Source: Bimuria novae-zelandiae CBS 107.79 (taxonomy: Eukaryota > Ascomycota > Dothideomycetes > Pleosporales > Didymosphaeriaceae). Taken from it: DNA of 64,000 nt. The notes beneath the pieces are model-generated. The model worked only from the letters and a program-made list of their open reading frames with translations. It was not told the DNA's origin and ran no database searches. The translations under genes and the position numbers were made by a program. The stretch spans positions 310,001 through 374,000 of the forward strand of contig ML976675.1 of NCBI GenBank assembly GCA_010015655.1, given 5' to 3'. The stretch's first letter is position 1. Each line of letters opens with the position of its first letter. Positions 11,234-21,106 of the stretch are shown here, piece after piece.

Positions 11234-12451
11234 GGTGTAGGATTAATGGGTATGGGAGCGAAAGAGGTGATTGCGGAGGCTGCCACGGTTCAGCGTTGCT
11301 ATGGGGCGCATTCACGTCTTTGCAAAGCGTCAGATCCTGCCTGGACGTACTCCAGCCTCATCTTAGTTTATGGGTTCTATTTTTTTTTTTTTTTGCTTGC
11401 GTCTCTTTTAAATTCTTGCATTGCCGGAGTTCTGACCCAGGGAATCTGCTGCACAGCTACCGCCTTGCATCATTAAGGCGACGGGTGAGATTTTATCATT
11501 TGCGTTATATGGGAAAAAATTTTGATATCGACCATTTTCACAACCTGCCTTGTATGCTTGTCATTGCTTGTGCTTGGTATATGAAAAGACATAACTCTCG
11601 TGCAAAGGGCTTAAGTCTTCTTCAGCTGACCGTTATACCCACGTCTACTAACTAATCTGTGGCTGTCCTGCCCGCACTTCGATTAGACTCCGCGGAGGAC
11701 GCGCCGTCCATGCAGTGCAGCATTTAACTCGATTTCATACATTCACTCATTCACACAAAGCAAGCAACAACAACACCCAAGACGCAGAAACCAAGCGAGA
11801 AAATGATTTTTATTTACCTGATACGTAGATAAGTAAGCCCATACCGAATAAACGCCTTCTAAGAGGGAGAGAGAGAGAGAGAGAGAGAGAAACTAGATAC
11901 ACGATTGATGACGATAACCGCCCACGCTAAAAGGTATTATATAGACACGTGTGATATCTTTGACTCGCAGCCACGATGAGCGCCGGTGTCGTATGCGGGG
12001 TGGAGCTGGACTTGTGATGAGTGAGAGCAAAATGTCAAGAGCGGGCCCATGGCCAGGCAGCCCAGATACTGACTGCGGTCTAGTCCGCTGGACTCGCATG
12101 CGTTGTTGCGAACAGTGCGGCGTGAGTGAATTGCCAATGTACGTTCGCTATATCGGGGGGTTTCGGAGTCGGACTTCGTTGACCAGCGCGTCGCAGGTAG
12201 ATAGATGATGCTGCAGACGCGCCAGGTCCGATTAGGGTTGCAGGTGCGGAGAAGTGCAGGGTGCCGACGATGTCTATGCGCCCATATGCTAAAATATACC
12301 GCAGCGGATTCGGTCTCGATCGACCCTATTAAGAAGGACGTAGCCAAGAACTGTATAGAACAGCTGTGATAGCTGTGGGGCGCGGAAGTGACCCGATGGA
12401 GCCGTCCGTCGGTAGTGGGCGTCATTGTCCGCAGAGGGGCTGGCCTTGTGC
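11234..12451. other. Convergent intergenic region
   Basis: This is the 3' flank shared by Spt5 (+) and the F-box-like gene (-). It holds a run of 15 T (11380-11394) and a GA microsatellite (11867-11891). Frames here have no coding character. Confidence 0.5.
11867..11891. repeat. (GA)n microsatellite
   Basis: About 12 consecutive GA dinucleotides are visible, in the intergenic region after Spt5. Confidence 0.95.
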
Positions 12452-14109
12452 TCACTTGTGGCAATGCTCTGAACACACCTTCCTCACGACCCATTTCTCC
12501 CAGAATTTTCTCTGCTGCGGCGTGACCATGTTTCCATTGTCATTTAAACTCTCCACACTGTCCGTGTGGCTGCAGCTGCACCAGGGAATCGAAGCCGGGG
12601 TGTCTGGGGACAAGGGTGGAAAATGGATGTCGCCTCCCTGCTCCGGCTCGTCAGACTCAGCATCTGATCCCGCATCGAACGAGCCTACGCTCTCTTGGTC
12701 GCCGTTTACGTCGTCTGCCGAATCGATGTAGTCGTCGTGGTCGTCGTCGTCTTCGTGGGGATCGAAGTCGTCGCTGTTTCCCTCGCTGCTGCTGTCGCTA
12801 ACCGAGAACTGTTCATCGGGCACTTCGGCACCCATATTTTCAGACTGTTCATCAAAATGCGTTTGATAGTCGATGCGCCGCAGGCTGACCCATACCAATC
12901 TCGGCATTTCGGCTCGTAGGAACGCAAGTACATCCTGCCACCGGCTACCGTCTTTGAGTAACACATCTCTTAAACGAAGCCCACGCAGCTTCTCGCGGTG
13001 CCGGCGTGCCAACGCTATGATTTCGTCCGCATCAAGCCTCCATGCCTGAATCCCAAAAGCAAGCAGCTTTTCCCATTTGATGTTGTGGAAGATTTCTTCG
13101 AGTCGCAGACTCAGTGGCCGGTGCGACGGAAACCCTATATGCAGAGCTTGCATGTTTTTAGCCGCGCTAAAAACCGCCTTGGACAAAGGTGACAGCGCCC
13201 GCATACGATTGTCCAAGTCTGTACCATCGTCGAAATGTAGCTCCAGGCAAGTCAGTCGTTCGGCGAAGAGGCTCAAGTTCGACGGCGGGTCATTTGCAGC
13301 ACCTAGAGCACTTTGCGGGCTTAGCATTGGTGATGAGAATCGGGAGCACGGCGATTTAGTGGCTAGTAGCGCTGCGCCGATAGTTTTCGTAGAATGTGAA
13401 CACGCTGGTGCCCACCTGAGCTCGACCAAGTGGCTCAGTGGATCGTGTTCCCGGATGTACGAGATGAGTAATCGGTCCTGTTGATCTTGCAACCGTAGTA
13501 TCTGCACGTGCTGGAGGGAGGTGAAAGCCGAAATTGCTTTATTAAGAACACGGGCGTCTTCCTGAGTTTCGACAATCTCTTTTTGCTCCTTCACTTTTTG
13601 CACAAAATGTCTGACCTGCATCATCTCAGTATAGAAGGTTAGAAGGTATCCATGTGACGCACATCGAGGGTTCCGAAGGTTGCAGGAAGTATCGGCAAAA
13701 GTTCGCGCACGCGTGCCCGTCCTATGACCTGGTCAGTCACGCGTGCATGATGGAAAATGGAAGGTGAACCACAACCTTCAACATAAAAAAATGGGACCAT
13801 GTAGCTGAATTTCTTGACATGTTCGGCCAAGTGCCGTTGACTGGCGATGGTTTCTAAGCGCTTAAGGCCTTTTCTAGAGAAGCGTGTAGTGACTCGTGAG
13901 AACTGATGAATAGCCCCCAAGTCGGAAAACCTCTTGCATGTTAATCGAAAGTTCGCAATGTCCTGGGCTTGGTCTGGATCCGGCTCCGGGGGCAGTTCAA
14001 AACTCTCTTGCGACAGATGCGCGCGCCGCTCGGGTCCTATGGGCTTCTCGGGATCTATATGGTCCAGAATCTCACGGAGGAGCTCGTTCGAAAGCTTGAG
14101 AATGCCCAT
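12452..14109 (-). CDS. F-box-like / LRR-type fungal protein
   Basis: Three exons on the minus strand (14109-13776, 13721-13663, 13615-12452) give 518 residues. The joins restore continuous sequence: FFYVEG joins RARVRELLPILP across intron 1, and GTLD joins VRHFVQKVKEQKE across intron 2. Intron 1 is a multiple of three and stays open if read through. Intron 2 (13616-13662) carries a TTCTAAC branch site. The N-terminus (KLSNELLREILDHIDPE, then NFRLTCKRFSDLG) is an F-box-like motif. It is followed by leucine-patterned segments (LTCLELHFDD, LRGLRLRDVLLK, LVWVSLRRIDY) typical of fungal F-box proteins. A highly acidic Asp/Glu/Ser tract precedes the C-terminus. A role as substrate adaptor of an SCF ubiquitin ligase is inferred from the family type; no substrate can be named. 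Confidence 0.8.
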
Positions 14110-15459
14110 GGCGTGGCAAACGCACCATCCACCGCCGGGTAAGTCAAAGCAGAAGGGATACCACGGTAAAGGCCGACGGAAAGGGACCTGCTGGCAAATT
14201 TATGCCAGCTGCTGAGACGGGAAGGCGTGGCGTGGGCGTGAAGGGAATGTAACGGCTGGCTTCAGCTGGCGGCGTGGTGTTCTGATGGGGCTCCGGGTGC
14301 GTGCGTCATGGGATGCTCGGGACATACGTAGGAGGATAAGAGCCCTGGGGAGCAAACGGAGCTGCAGGCATGACCACTGCCCCCAGTGTCAGCTAAGCGT
14401 TGTTTGAAAGAGGTGCTGGACTCGGACACGGCTGTGGACTAGGAAAGCCTGCACCTGTATGGAACCAAGACAGCTAGTGTGCAAGGTAATTGGGTGAAGT
14501 CCGCGCGCTAAGTCCCGTGACCAAAATCTCATGCGCGTGAGGCCGGGTAGCAAAGGCTCCTCCCGAAGGACCGGTCGATTGATAGATGGCGAGGTGCATG
14601 GCGGGACTGATGCTGGGTTCTGATTTGAGGCAGAGCCGGCATACTCCACATCTGGGCAGAGTTCTCGAATCACGACCTGGCGGGTCCGCTGCATTGCCAG
14701 CGAAGCAGCGTCTGTAAAAGACGCTAGAACACCAATCGTCCGTCAACAGCGTGAGGGTCTGCCGTGCACTTGGGTTTCGCGTGGACCCATGGACGAGAGC
14801 AGGAGTTTGTGACGACGCCGAATACAATGAACTGAGAGGGCTGAAACATGTGGCATGGGTTTTATGTGTGCGACCCCCATCCTCTCATCTAAAGACGGGA
14901 GTTGACATTGGGCGCTGCGCTGTCGCCGATTGCCTGCATGAGAGTGTGGTGGCCCGATTATCGGCCTGCCCAGTCTCGTACCCCGCTGCTCGCCTCGCTG
15001 ATGTAGGTGCGCAGTGAAGGATCGCAACATGCATTTCCTGCGGTCATCCTGCCTCAATAATTGACACGGGAATAGTTGTTGTAACGCCATCGCTGCTACA
15101 GGTGAGGGTGCAGCGCCATGCTTGATTCTTGTGGCTTCTGCGAAAATACCCGCCGAGTTTGTGCCATCCCACTGTACACCCTTGTGCTTTCTTGGGGGCA
15201 TGCAGCTTCACGGAATGCTTTGCGGCCTGACCGCTCCTCGACGGCACGCAACGGTCGCACAGAAACCCACCCTTGCAAGCTGCGCTGAGCAGTCCCGCGC
15301 TGAGCAGTCCCGCGCTGAGCAATCCTCTTCCCGCAGATGGCTTGGATGGACTCGCCATATCCCGCGATTTGTCTCATCCTTTGGTGACGGGAGGTGCAGA
15401 TGCGGCGTTGCTGCGCTATGCCATTCGTTCCTTATACTACCGAGGGACATTTGCTGGCC
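14110..15459. other. Intergenic region, about 1.35 kb
   Basis: No gene is recognised. It holds the F-box-like gene promoter at its left end and the 3' flank of the CAB4 homolog at its right end. A three-copy 15-bp tandem repeat lies at 15282-15326. Confidence 0.5.
15282..15326. repeat. 15-bp tandem repeat, three copies
   Basis: The unit GCGCTGAGCAGTCCC occurs twice exactly and a third time with two changes near its end. The array falls in noncoding sequence. Confidence 0.9.
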
Positions 15460-16743
15460 TCATTTCTGTGACTGGTTGCGCTCTCTCCGCCTTCGTCGAA
15501 TCTCAGTACTACTCAACTTACTCTGAAACGTTTCGTCAACGCTCTCTTCTTCGCCCGCGTCGAGAACCGACACTTCAAAGACATCGAGTTCGTCCCAGCC
15601 CTGCTCACGACGCTTGTTGTTGACGGCATTGCCTCCGCTTTTAGTCTCCAAAGAAAGTACCAAGGCTGAAATAGACTCATCCGTTATGGTGGGACCAAAG
15701 GGGTCCCAGATCTCGACATACTTTACGAGTAAGCCTGTAGGGTAGGTGACATGGACGGCATGTCCGTTTGGGCCAGGTTCGTTTATTTCCTGGATCTGGA
15801 TCCTCCCGTCGTCAGGCTGCCCGAAATAGATAACGGACGAAAGGAATTCGTGAACAGCCTGTTGACGGTCGTGCCAGCTTTCAAGATAGTCTGCGTATTT
15901 TTTCTTCTTTAGAAGTTCGTCGCCTGTAATACCGACAACAAGTACGCGTGGATCTTGAGTGTCAGGCACGGGAGTTGTACTAAGCACGAAAGCAAACATG
16001 GTCAGGAGAAGCTTGTGACCGATGTGCATATGATCAAAGGTGCCGCCGACAGCCACCGAGAAGTGCTTGCTGGAGTTGAAGATGCATGCAGGGTCCACGG
16101 GGTGTGTGTTGTGCACCGTGACTATGCCACCACGAACGCGCCGAACATGGCGAGAAATATTGTTGATGGAAGTGAAGTTCTTCAACAGTTCTTCGCCCTC
16201 TTCAGACTGGACCGAGTAGATGGTGGTCCACGATCTAGGGCTTCGAGCCAGCGTGTAAAGGTCGATGACCGGGCCCTGCCTTTCCTGTTCCGGCGTGCTG
16301 TCGGCTGCTGACTGCACCAGCTTGCCATTGCGTGGGTAGGCGACCAAGATCAGACGGGGGTCGACGCCTTCGGCGTCTTCCGTGTTAATGGCATTTTTAG
16401 CGGCTATGACGCATATGAGCTTGTAGAGACCGGCAACGAGGCTCTGCGTGGTGGCATAGAAGGGCTCTCTTGCGTCGTGGATGTGCCCGTGCAGGTCAGG
16501 ACATGGCAGGGCAATATCAAGGATGATATGGTTGTGGGCGCTGTTCCTGAGCTCCTGGAGCACGGCGAGCAACGGCGCGTTGTAGGCGGCTTTGAGGGCT
16601 GCATAAGTGGGCGGTGATGGCGGGGGCGGGAGCAGCAGCAAGGCACAGTGAAGCGGCGGCATCACGGAGCGTGGGCGGCACAGGGCAGGACTGTGGGGGG
16701 CGAGAGCCGGCAGCTTGAGTCGTCGTGCGGCAGATCGGATCAT
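15460..16743 (-). CDS. CAB4: Pantetheine-phosphate adenylyltransferase (PPAT)
   Basis: A 427-residue single-exon enzyme of the eukaryotic CAB4 type, which transfers AMP from ATP to 4'-phosphopantetheine to give dephospho-CoA. The nucleotidyltransferase fold starts at about residue 227. It has VAVGGTFDHMHIGHKLLLTM (the T/HxGH signature at 233-243), VLVVGITGDELLKKKKY, and the closing LSSTEIRRRRRE corresponding to the ISSTxIR motif. The N-terminal 220 residues are the poorly conserved extension usual in fungal homologs (LILVAYPRNGKL and IDLYTLARSPRSW segments). ATG 16743 is used. MPPLHC at 16662 is an alternative start, and the open frame above 16743 overlaps the neighbouring promoter. The first residues (MIRSAARRLKLPALAP) are basic and could target mitochondria, an inference only. 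It shares a 156-base divergent spacer with the DCAF7-type gene and lies 9.5 kb from the CAB2 homolog. Confidence 0.95.
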   Translation of the reverse strand: MIRSAARRLKLPALAPHSPALCRPRSVMPPLHCALLLLPPPPSPPTYAALKAAYNAPLLAVLQELRNSAHNHIILDIALPCPDLHGHIHDAREPFYATTQSLVAGLYKLICVIAAKNAINTEDAEGVDPRLILVAYPRNGKLVQSAADSTPEQERQGPVIDLYTLARSPRSWTTIYSVQSEEGEELLKNFTSINNISRHVRRVRGGIVTVHNTHPVDPACIFNSSKHFSVAVGGTFDHMHIGHKLLLTMFAFVLSTTPVPDTQDPRVLVVGITGDELLKKKKYADYLESWHDRQQAVHEFLSSVIYFGQPDDGRIQIQEINEPGPNGHAVHVTYPTGLLVKYVEIWDPFGPTITDESISALVLSLETKSGGNAVNNKRREQGWDELDVFEVSVLDAGEEESVDETFQSKLSSTEIRRRRRERNQSQK

Positions 16744-16899
16744 GGAACGGTGGACAGAATGGGAGGTACAGGCAATAGAATAGAGGGGGAGGGGAGGGGC
16801 TGCTAGGGCAGGTCTGTGGTGGGTCGTGGCTGCTGCATCACTCCGCCCATTGCTGCCCACACCCACTGTAAGCCATCTCCAAAGTGTATAAACATAAAC
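16744..16899. promoter_or_regulatory. Bidirectional promoter between CAB4 and DCAF7 homologs
   Basis: Only 156 bases separate the two divergent start codons, so both promoters must lie in or overlap this spacer. CT- and CA-rich sequence is present on both strands. Confidence 0.5.
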
Positions 16900-17129
16900 A
16901 TGCCTTTCGGGCATCACCACCACCCGAATTCTGCATTCACGCCGTCGCAGGCCCTCAGTCAGGCTGCGCAGGCGTTGGGTAGCATCGGCGCGCCTGCGGG
17001 CAACCTCCGAGTCGCGACGTCAGGCACCACGACTGCAGGGACCGATGCATTCCTCTCTGTTCAGTCTCCTACGGGCGCCCAAGGAGGAGGGCATTCAGCA
17101 CCGCCCACTACGAGTGGCCTACCCCCTCC

Positions 17130-17164
<35 letters not shown>

Positions 17165-17391
17165 CGCGCAGCTTCGAGCCGCGGAGTGCACCCACACAGG
17201 CGCAGGAGGAGCTGCACATCAACACCATGAACCAGCCCCAGCAGCATGTGCCCTCGCAGCCGCCCGTCGCAGCGCAGCCTCAGCACGTGTATAACCCGCC
17301 CGACCAGTATCAGTCCGTAAATCAGTACAGCAATGCGCCTTCCGCGCCGAGCGTGCCCGGCAGTCTGCAGGCAGGGTCTGGCAACGCACAA

Positions 17392-17442
<51 letters not shown>

Positions 17443-19212
17443 CGACCCGGGCCTCCTCCGTCCGCCTACACGGCTCCCTCGACCGTCCCTACCGTGCCCC
17501 AGATCAACACCAACGCCCAGCAGTACACCCTCCCTACGCGCTCCAACACGATGAACCAGCCCCCGCCGCCATCCTCGTCGCATTCCTACTCGCGATCCAG
17601 CCCGGCCGGTCTTGGACCCGACCAGAAGTATATTCCTTTTTCACACACGCCAGAGAGCGCCTCCAAGTACCCTGCCGGCACGCCTGCGCAGAAATACTAT
17701 CCTTCGACCCCCTCCGGCGCTGCGTCCAATTCACCGCTGGGGCTGGCCGATATCAGGCCGCGCGCAAACTCGAACATGGGCGAAGACACAACTGGCGCAG
17801 GCACCCTCTTCGTCGAAAACGAACGCTCGCCGTCCAACAGCAACTACCTCACGCCATGGCCAGCATACGCCTTCGATTGGTGCAAGTGGAATGTGCAGGG
17901 CGGCAACGGTGCGGGGAAGATGGCTGTGGGCAGCTACCTAGAGGACACGCACAACTTTGTATGGCCCATACTAAGTCGATGCGGACCAGCGAACTAATAA
18001 TGCCCAGATCCAGATTCTCGACACCCACCTCACCCCGCAAGACAGTTCTGCGCCGGGAGCCCCGCAGTACGGTCTAGAATACACACGCGTGGCCGAGGCC
18101 ACCTGCTCCTACCCGGTCACAAGAATTCTATGGGAACCTCCCTCCACGCAGAAACAGTCGACAGATCTGCTTGCAACATCCGGCGACCACCTACGGCTGT
18201 GGTCGCTACCCCAGAGCACCGGTGCACCGACAAGTAATACCATATCGCGGTCGTCTTCTGTAAACACAAGAGAGCCTCCACCACAGAAGCTCACTCCGTT
18301 GGCTCTCCTCTCGAATTCCAAAACGCCCGAACACACCGCACCGCTTACCTCGCTCGACTGGAACACTCTGTCACCAAAGCTCATAATCACATCCAGCATA
18401 GACACAACCTGCACCATTTGGGACATACCGACTTTGACTGCCAAAACCCAGCTAATAGCCCACGATAAGGAGGTCTTTGACGTGCGATTCTGCGCTGGTA
18501 GCGTGGATGTCTTCGTCAGCTGTGGTGCGGACGGCAGCGTGCGAATGTTCGACCTGCGAAGCCTGGAGCACAGCACAATCATTTACGAGCCATCAGAAAA
18601 GCTGCCTGGACAAGGAGACAAAGGTTTGTTGAATACCCCCCTCGCACAAAGGTCCATCTAACATGAGCAGACTCACCAGGCGGTCGCGTGTCACCCACAA
18701 AAGCCCAGCAGACCATGTCCTACGCACCACCTCTCTTGCGTCTCGCCGCATCTCCTCACGACGCCCACCTCCTCGCTACCTTCGCCGCCGACTCGAACCT
18801 CATCCGCATTCTCGATGTCCGACAACCGGGACAAGCGCTCCTCGAACTCCGCGGCCACTCTGCGCCCGTCAATTCGATCGAATGGAACCCCTCCCGGAGA
18901 GGCATGCTGGCCTCGGGTGCAGACGACTCCCTCGTTCTCGTGTGGGACCTTTTGCACTCGCAAAACGGCGCCGTCATAGGCGGCGACCACGCTGCTCAGC
19001 CCCCTACACCCGCTAGCGCGCACCCAACGAACAACGGGTCGGGCAACCAGGCCGCCGGCGGCACCATGGGTCAAAAGGGCCCATATGCAAGCTGGAGGTG
19101 CGAGTACGAAGTCGGCAACCTCAGCTGGGCGCCGCAGAGTGCGTTGACGGGGTCGGGCGGCGAGTGGGTCGGTGTGTGTGGCGGGAGAGGCATATGGGGC
19201 GTTAAGCTATAG
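16900..19212 (+). CDS. DCAF7/AN11-type WD40 repeat protein
   Basis: Exons 16900-17958, 18008-18623 and 18680-19212 join to 735 residues. The C-terminal 400 residues match the DCAF7 (HAN11, TTG1-like) family: AYAFDWCKWN, MAVGSYLEDTHNFIQILD, DLLATSGDHLRLW, APLTSLDWN, SSIDTTCTIWDI, KTQLIAHDKEVFDVRF, GADGSVRMFDLRSLEHSTI, and a final WD repeat ending at VWDL. Family members are WD40 scaffolds that bind DYRK/HIPK kinases or act as CUL4-DDB1 substrate receptors. Unlike animal DCAF7 (about 340 residues), this protein has a long N-terminal low-complexity extension. It contains HHHH, two polyglutamine tracts (near residues 78-88 and 164-182), and Pro/Ser-rich sequence. Introns of 49 and 56 nt fit the local pattern. 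The frame reading through intron 1 ends at 17997 and is an artefact. Confidence 0.92.
17131..17162 (+). repeat. (CAG)n tract coding polyglutamine
   Basis: An uninterrupted CAG array encodes about 11 Gln in the N-terminal region of the DCAF7-type protein. Confidence 0.9.
17389..17442 (+). repeat. (CAA/CAG)n tract coding polyglutamine
   Basis: A second, longer CAG-dominated array with CAA interruptions at both ends encodes about 19 Gln. Its length is likely to vary between strains. Confidence 0.9.
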
Positions 19213-20105
19213 GAAGGGGAACGTCCCCGGAGTGGCGAGAAACGGCCGTACCTGCTTTGTGTATGATTGACAACGTTTGTAACCCGGCATTGGGAGAGGT
19301 TTTGCGCCCATTTGTTCGTTTTGGCGATTGGGTTGTGGAGTGCGAAGCGGAGCGGAGCGTCGGGAAGCGCATTCTTACTGTCCTGTGTCCGTGTTTTGGC
19401 TCGTTACGATACCTCTCCATATGTAGATATTGACGAGGTGAGTGTGTTTGGCGTGACGCAAATGGGAAAAGCACGGGATTGGGAAATGGGGCACCAATTG
19501 GAACATGTACAAGCACTCTTCGTTACTACCATTCTTAGTTACTCCTATAGGGAAGTTTCAGCCTGCCTGATTACTATCTCGAGAAACACACTTCGGGTCT
19601 GCTTCGTTGGCAGCGGCACCGCACGCACGCAAGTGATGTGTTGCGCCGTTCGAAATATTCTTACGACCTGAAGGCGTGTGTACATTTTCCCCACAATGTC
19701 TGGTTGCCCAGCCGTCTTCAGGGCCTTAAGCAGACGGGTACATAGACGCTTCATCAACTCCCCACATACATAACCCCCTTCACCCGTTCACCAAAACGCT
19801 CGCAAAACATAATCCCCACCCCCCACCTCCACCTCCACAACACCGCGAGTCGTGCGGGAACACGTACAGGATCTCCCACCCGTTCATGTGTGCGGTGGAC
19901 CCCGTCTCCAAAGTTCAAACCTTATCCGTCTGTCGTCTGTCGTTTCTCCACTCGCTTCGTCTGTGCGCGTTTTGCGTCCCGTTGATCGGCGGACGCACAC
20001 GCTTTCCGATGGTAGAGCGATAAGCTTTTGGTTTCGCACTGACGGGAGGAGGTGAGTGGCGGTTGTGTGGGATAAGCTTTTGGTAGTTGCTTGTTTTTTT
20101 TTTTT

Positions 20106-20149
<44 letters not shown>

Positions 20150-20151
20150 AG

Positions 20152-20190
<39 letters not shown>

Positions 20191-20905
20191 CGGCTTGGGA
20201 GAGGACATGCGCTGCGGGAAGTGGGTGGGCTTGGCGGGAAGATGTCGAAGGATCTGGAGTGGAGGGTTAGATGATCGAGGTTGGGGTTTTGGCGGGTTGG
20301 GAGGGGAGTGTGGTGAGTGGAGGGGGTGAGGTTAAGTGGTTGGGCAGGTGGTTCTGGTGGGGCGTGATTGTGGTTTGATTCAGCGATATCTAGGGTAGCG
20401 ATGAATGGTCTGTCTCCACCTAATTCTGTGGACGAGCGAGAGGGAGGCACGATGTGGTTTGGTGATGGCGTACCGTGGTATATATTTCTCGGCTGGCTTT
20501 GCGGCGGTCCTGCTATGTTAGATGCTCTTGCATTGCGATCATCACGTCGTAAGGGAAAAATGAAGAAATGAAGAGGGTATAGAGAACGGAGAAAGGAATG
20601 TAGGATGAAGAGAGAAAAGGGGCACTTTGATGGGAATGATGCAGGGAAGCTGATGATGTTAGTGCAAATCAGAACATCGTCTGCCGAAGCGAACGATGGA
20701 GTACTAGGCTTGCTCAAGCACTTGAGCAGGCAGGCGTATGGAAAAACTCGGGGAATGAGGTGGAGAGCATAAGCAATGACACGAGGAGATATTTGTACCA
20801 TCAGCGCACCTACCTGTTCGGAGGCTCCGAATCGAGCACACTCCCCGCCAGCCAGGAACAGGAGAAACAATCACACCGAAGACAAACGAACCGAAAAGTG
20901 TAGCA
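19213..20905. other. Intergenic region left of the transposon island
   Basis: No gene is supported. A long minus-strand frame (19884-20870) exists only because poly-C codes for polyproline and is rejected. The region contains the T/G homopolymer block at 20094-20190 and ends at the target-site duplication of the Copia element. Confidence 0.5.
20094..20190. repeat. T22-G33-AAGC-G38 homopolymer block
   Basis: Twenty-two T (20094-20115) are followed directly by 33 G (20116-20148), then AAGC, then 38 G (20153-20190). It could form G-quadruplexes on the + strand. The exact lengths may be sequencing or assembly artefacts. Confidence 0.85.
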
Positions 20906-20910
20906 GTGGT
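20906..20910. repeat. Target-site duplication GTGGT, left copy
   Basis: GTGGT precedes the left Copia LTR. The same five bases follow the right LTR at 37466-37470, which fixes the insertion boundaries. Confidence 0.9.
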
Positions 20911-21106
20911 TGTGAACCAAATAACTCATGTATATCCCCCTCTGCCACTAGAGGTAAGCTATCTCCTATATACCCAGGCGCAAACATCCTAGATAACTGG
21001 CAAACAGCAAACAAAAGGAAAATAAGCCATCAGCTCGGTGGCAAACATCAAAAACAAACAAAAGGAAAACAAGCCATCAGCTCAGTGGCAAACATCAAAC
21101 CTCACA
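20911..21106 (-). repeat. Copia 3' LTR (left copy)
   Basis: This 196-bp copy reads TGTGAGG at one end and GGTTCACA at the other in element orientation. It matches the right copy at all but one position. Internally it holds imperfect short repeats around the word GGCAAACA. Confidence 0.92.

Noticed and set aside
17119..17583. 154-codon antisense frame with polyleucine
   Set aside because: Mirror of the CAG arrays in the DCAF7-type gene.
19884..20870. 328-codon minus-strand frame with polyproline
   Set aside because: It is open only because the poly-C tract encodes proline. The flanks show no coding character and it starts and ends arbitrarily.
20940..21106. CRISPR-like short direct repeats
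   Set aside because: The repeated GGCAAACA words are irregular, lie within an LTR and are shared by both LTR copies; the genome is eukaryotic.
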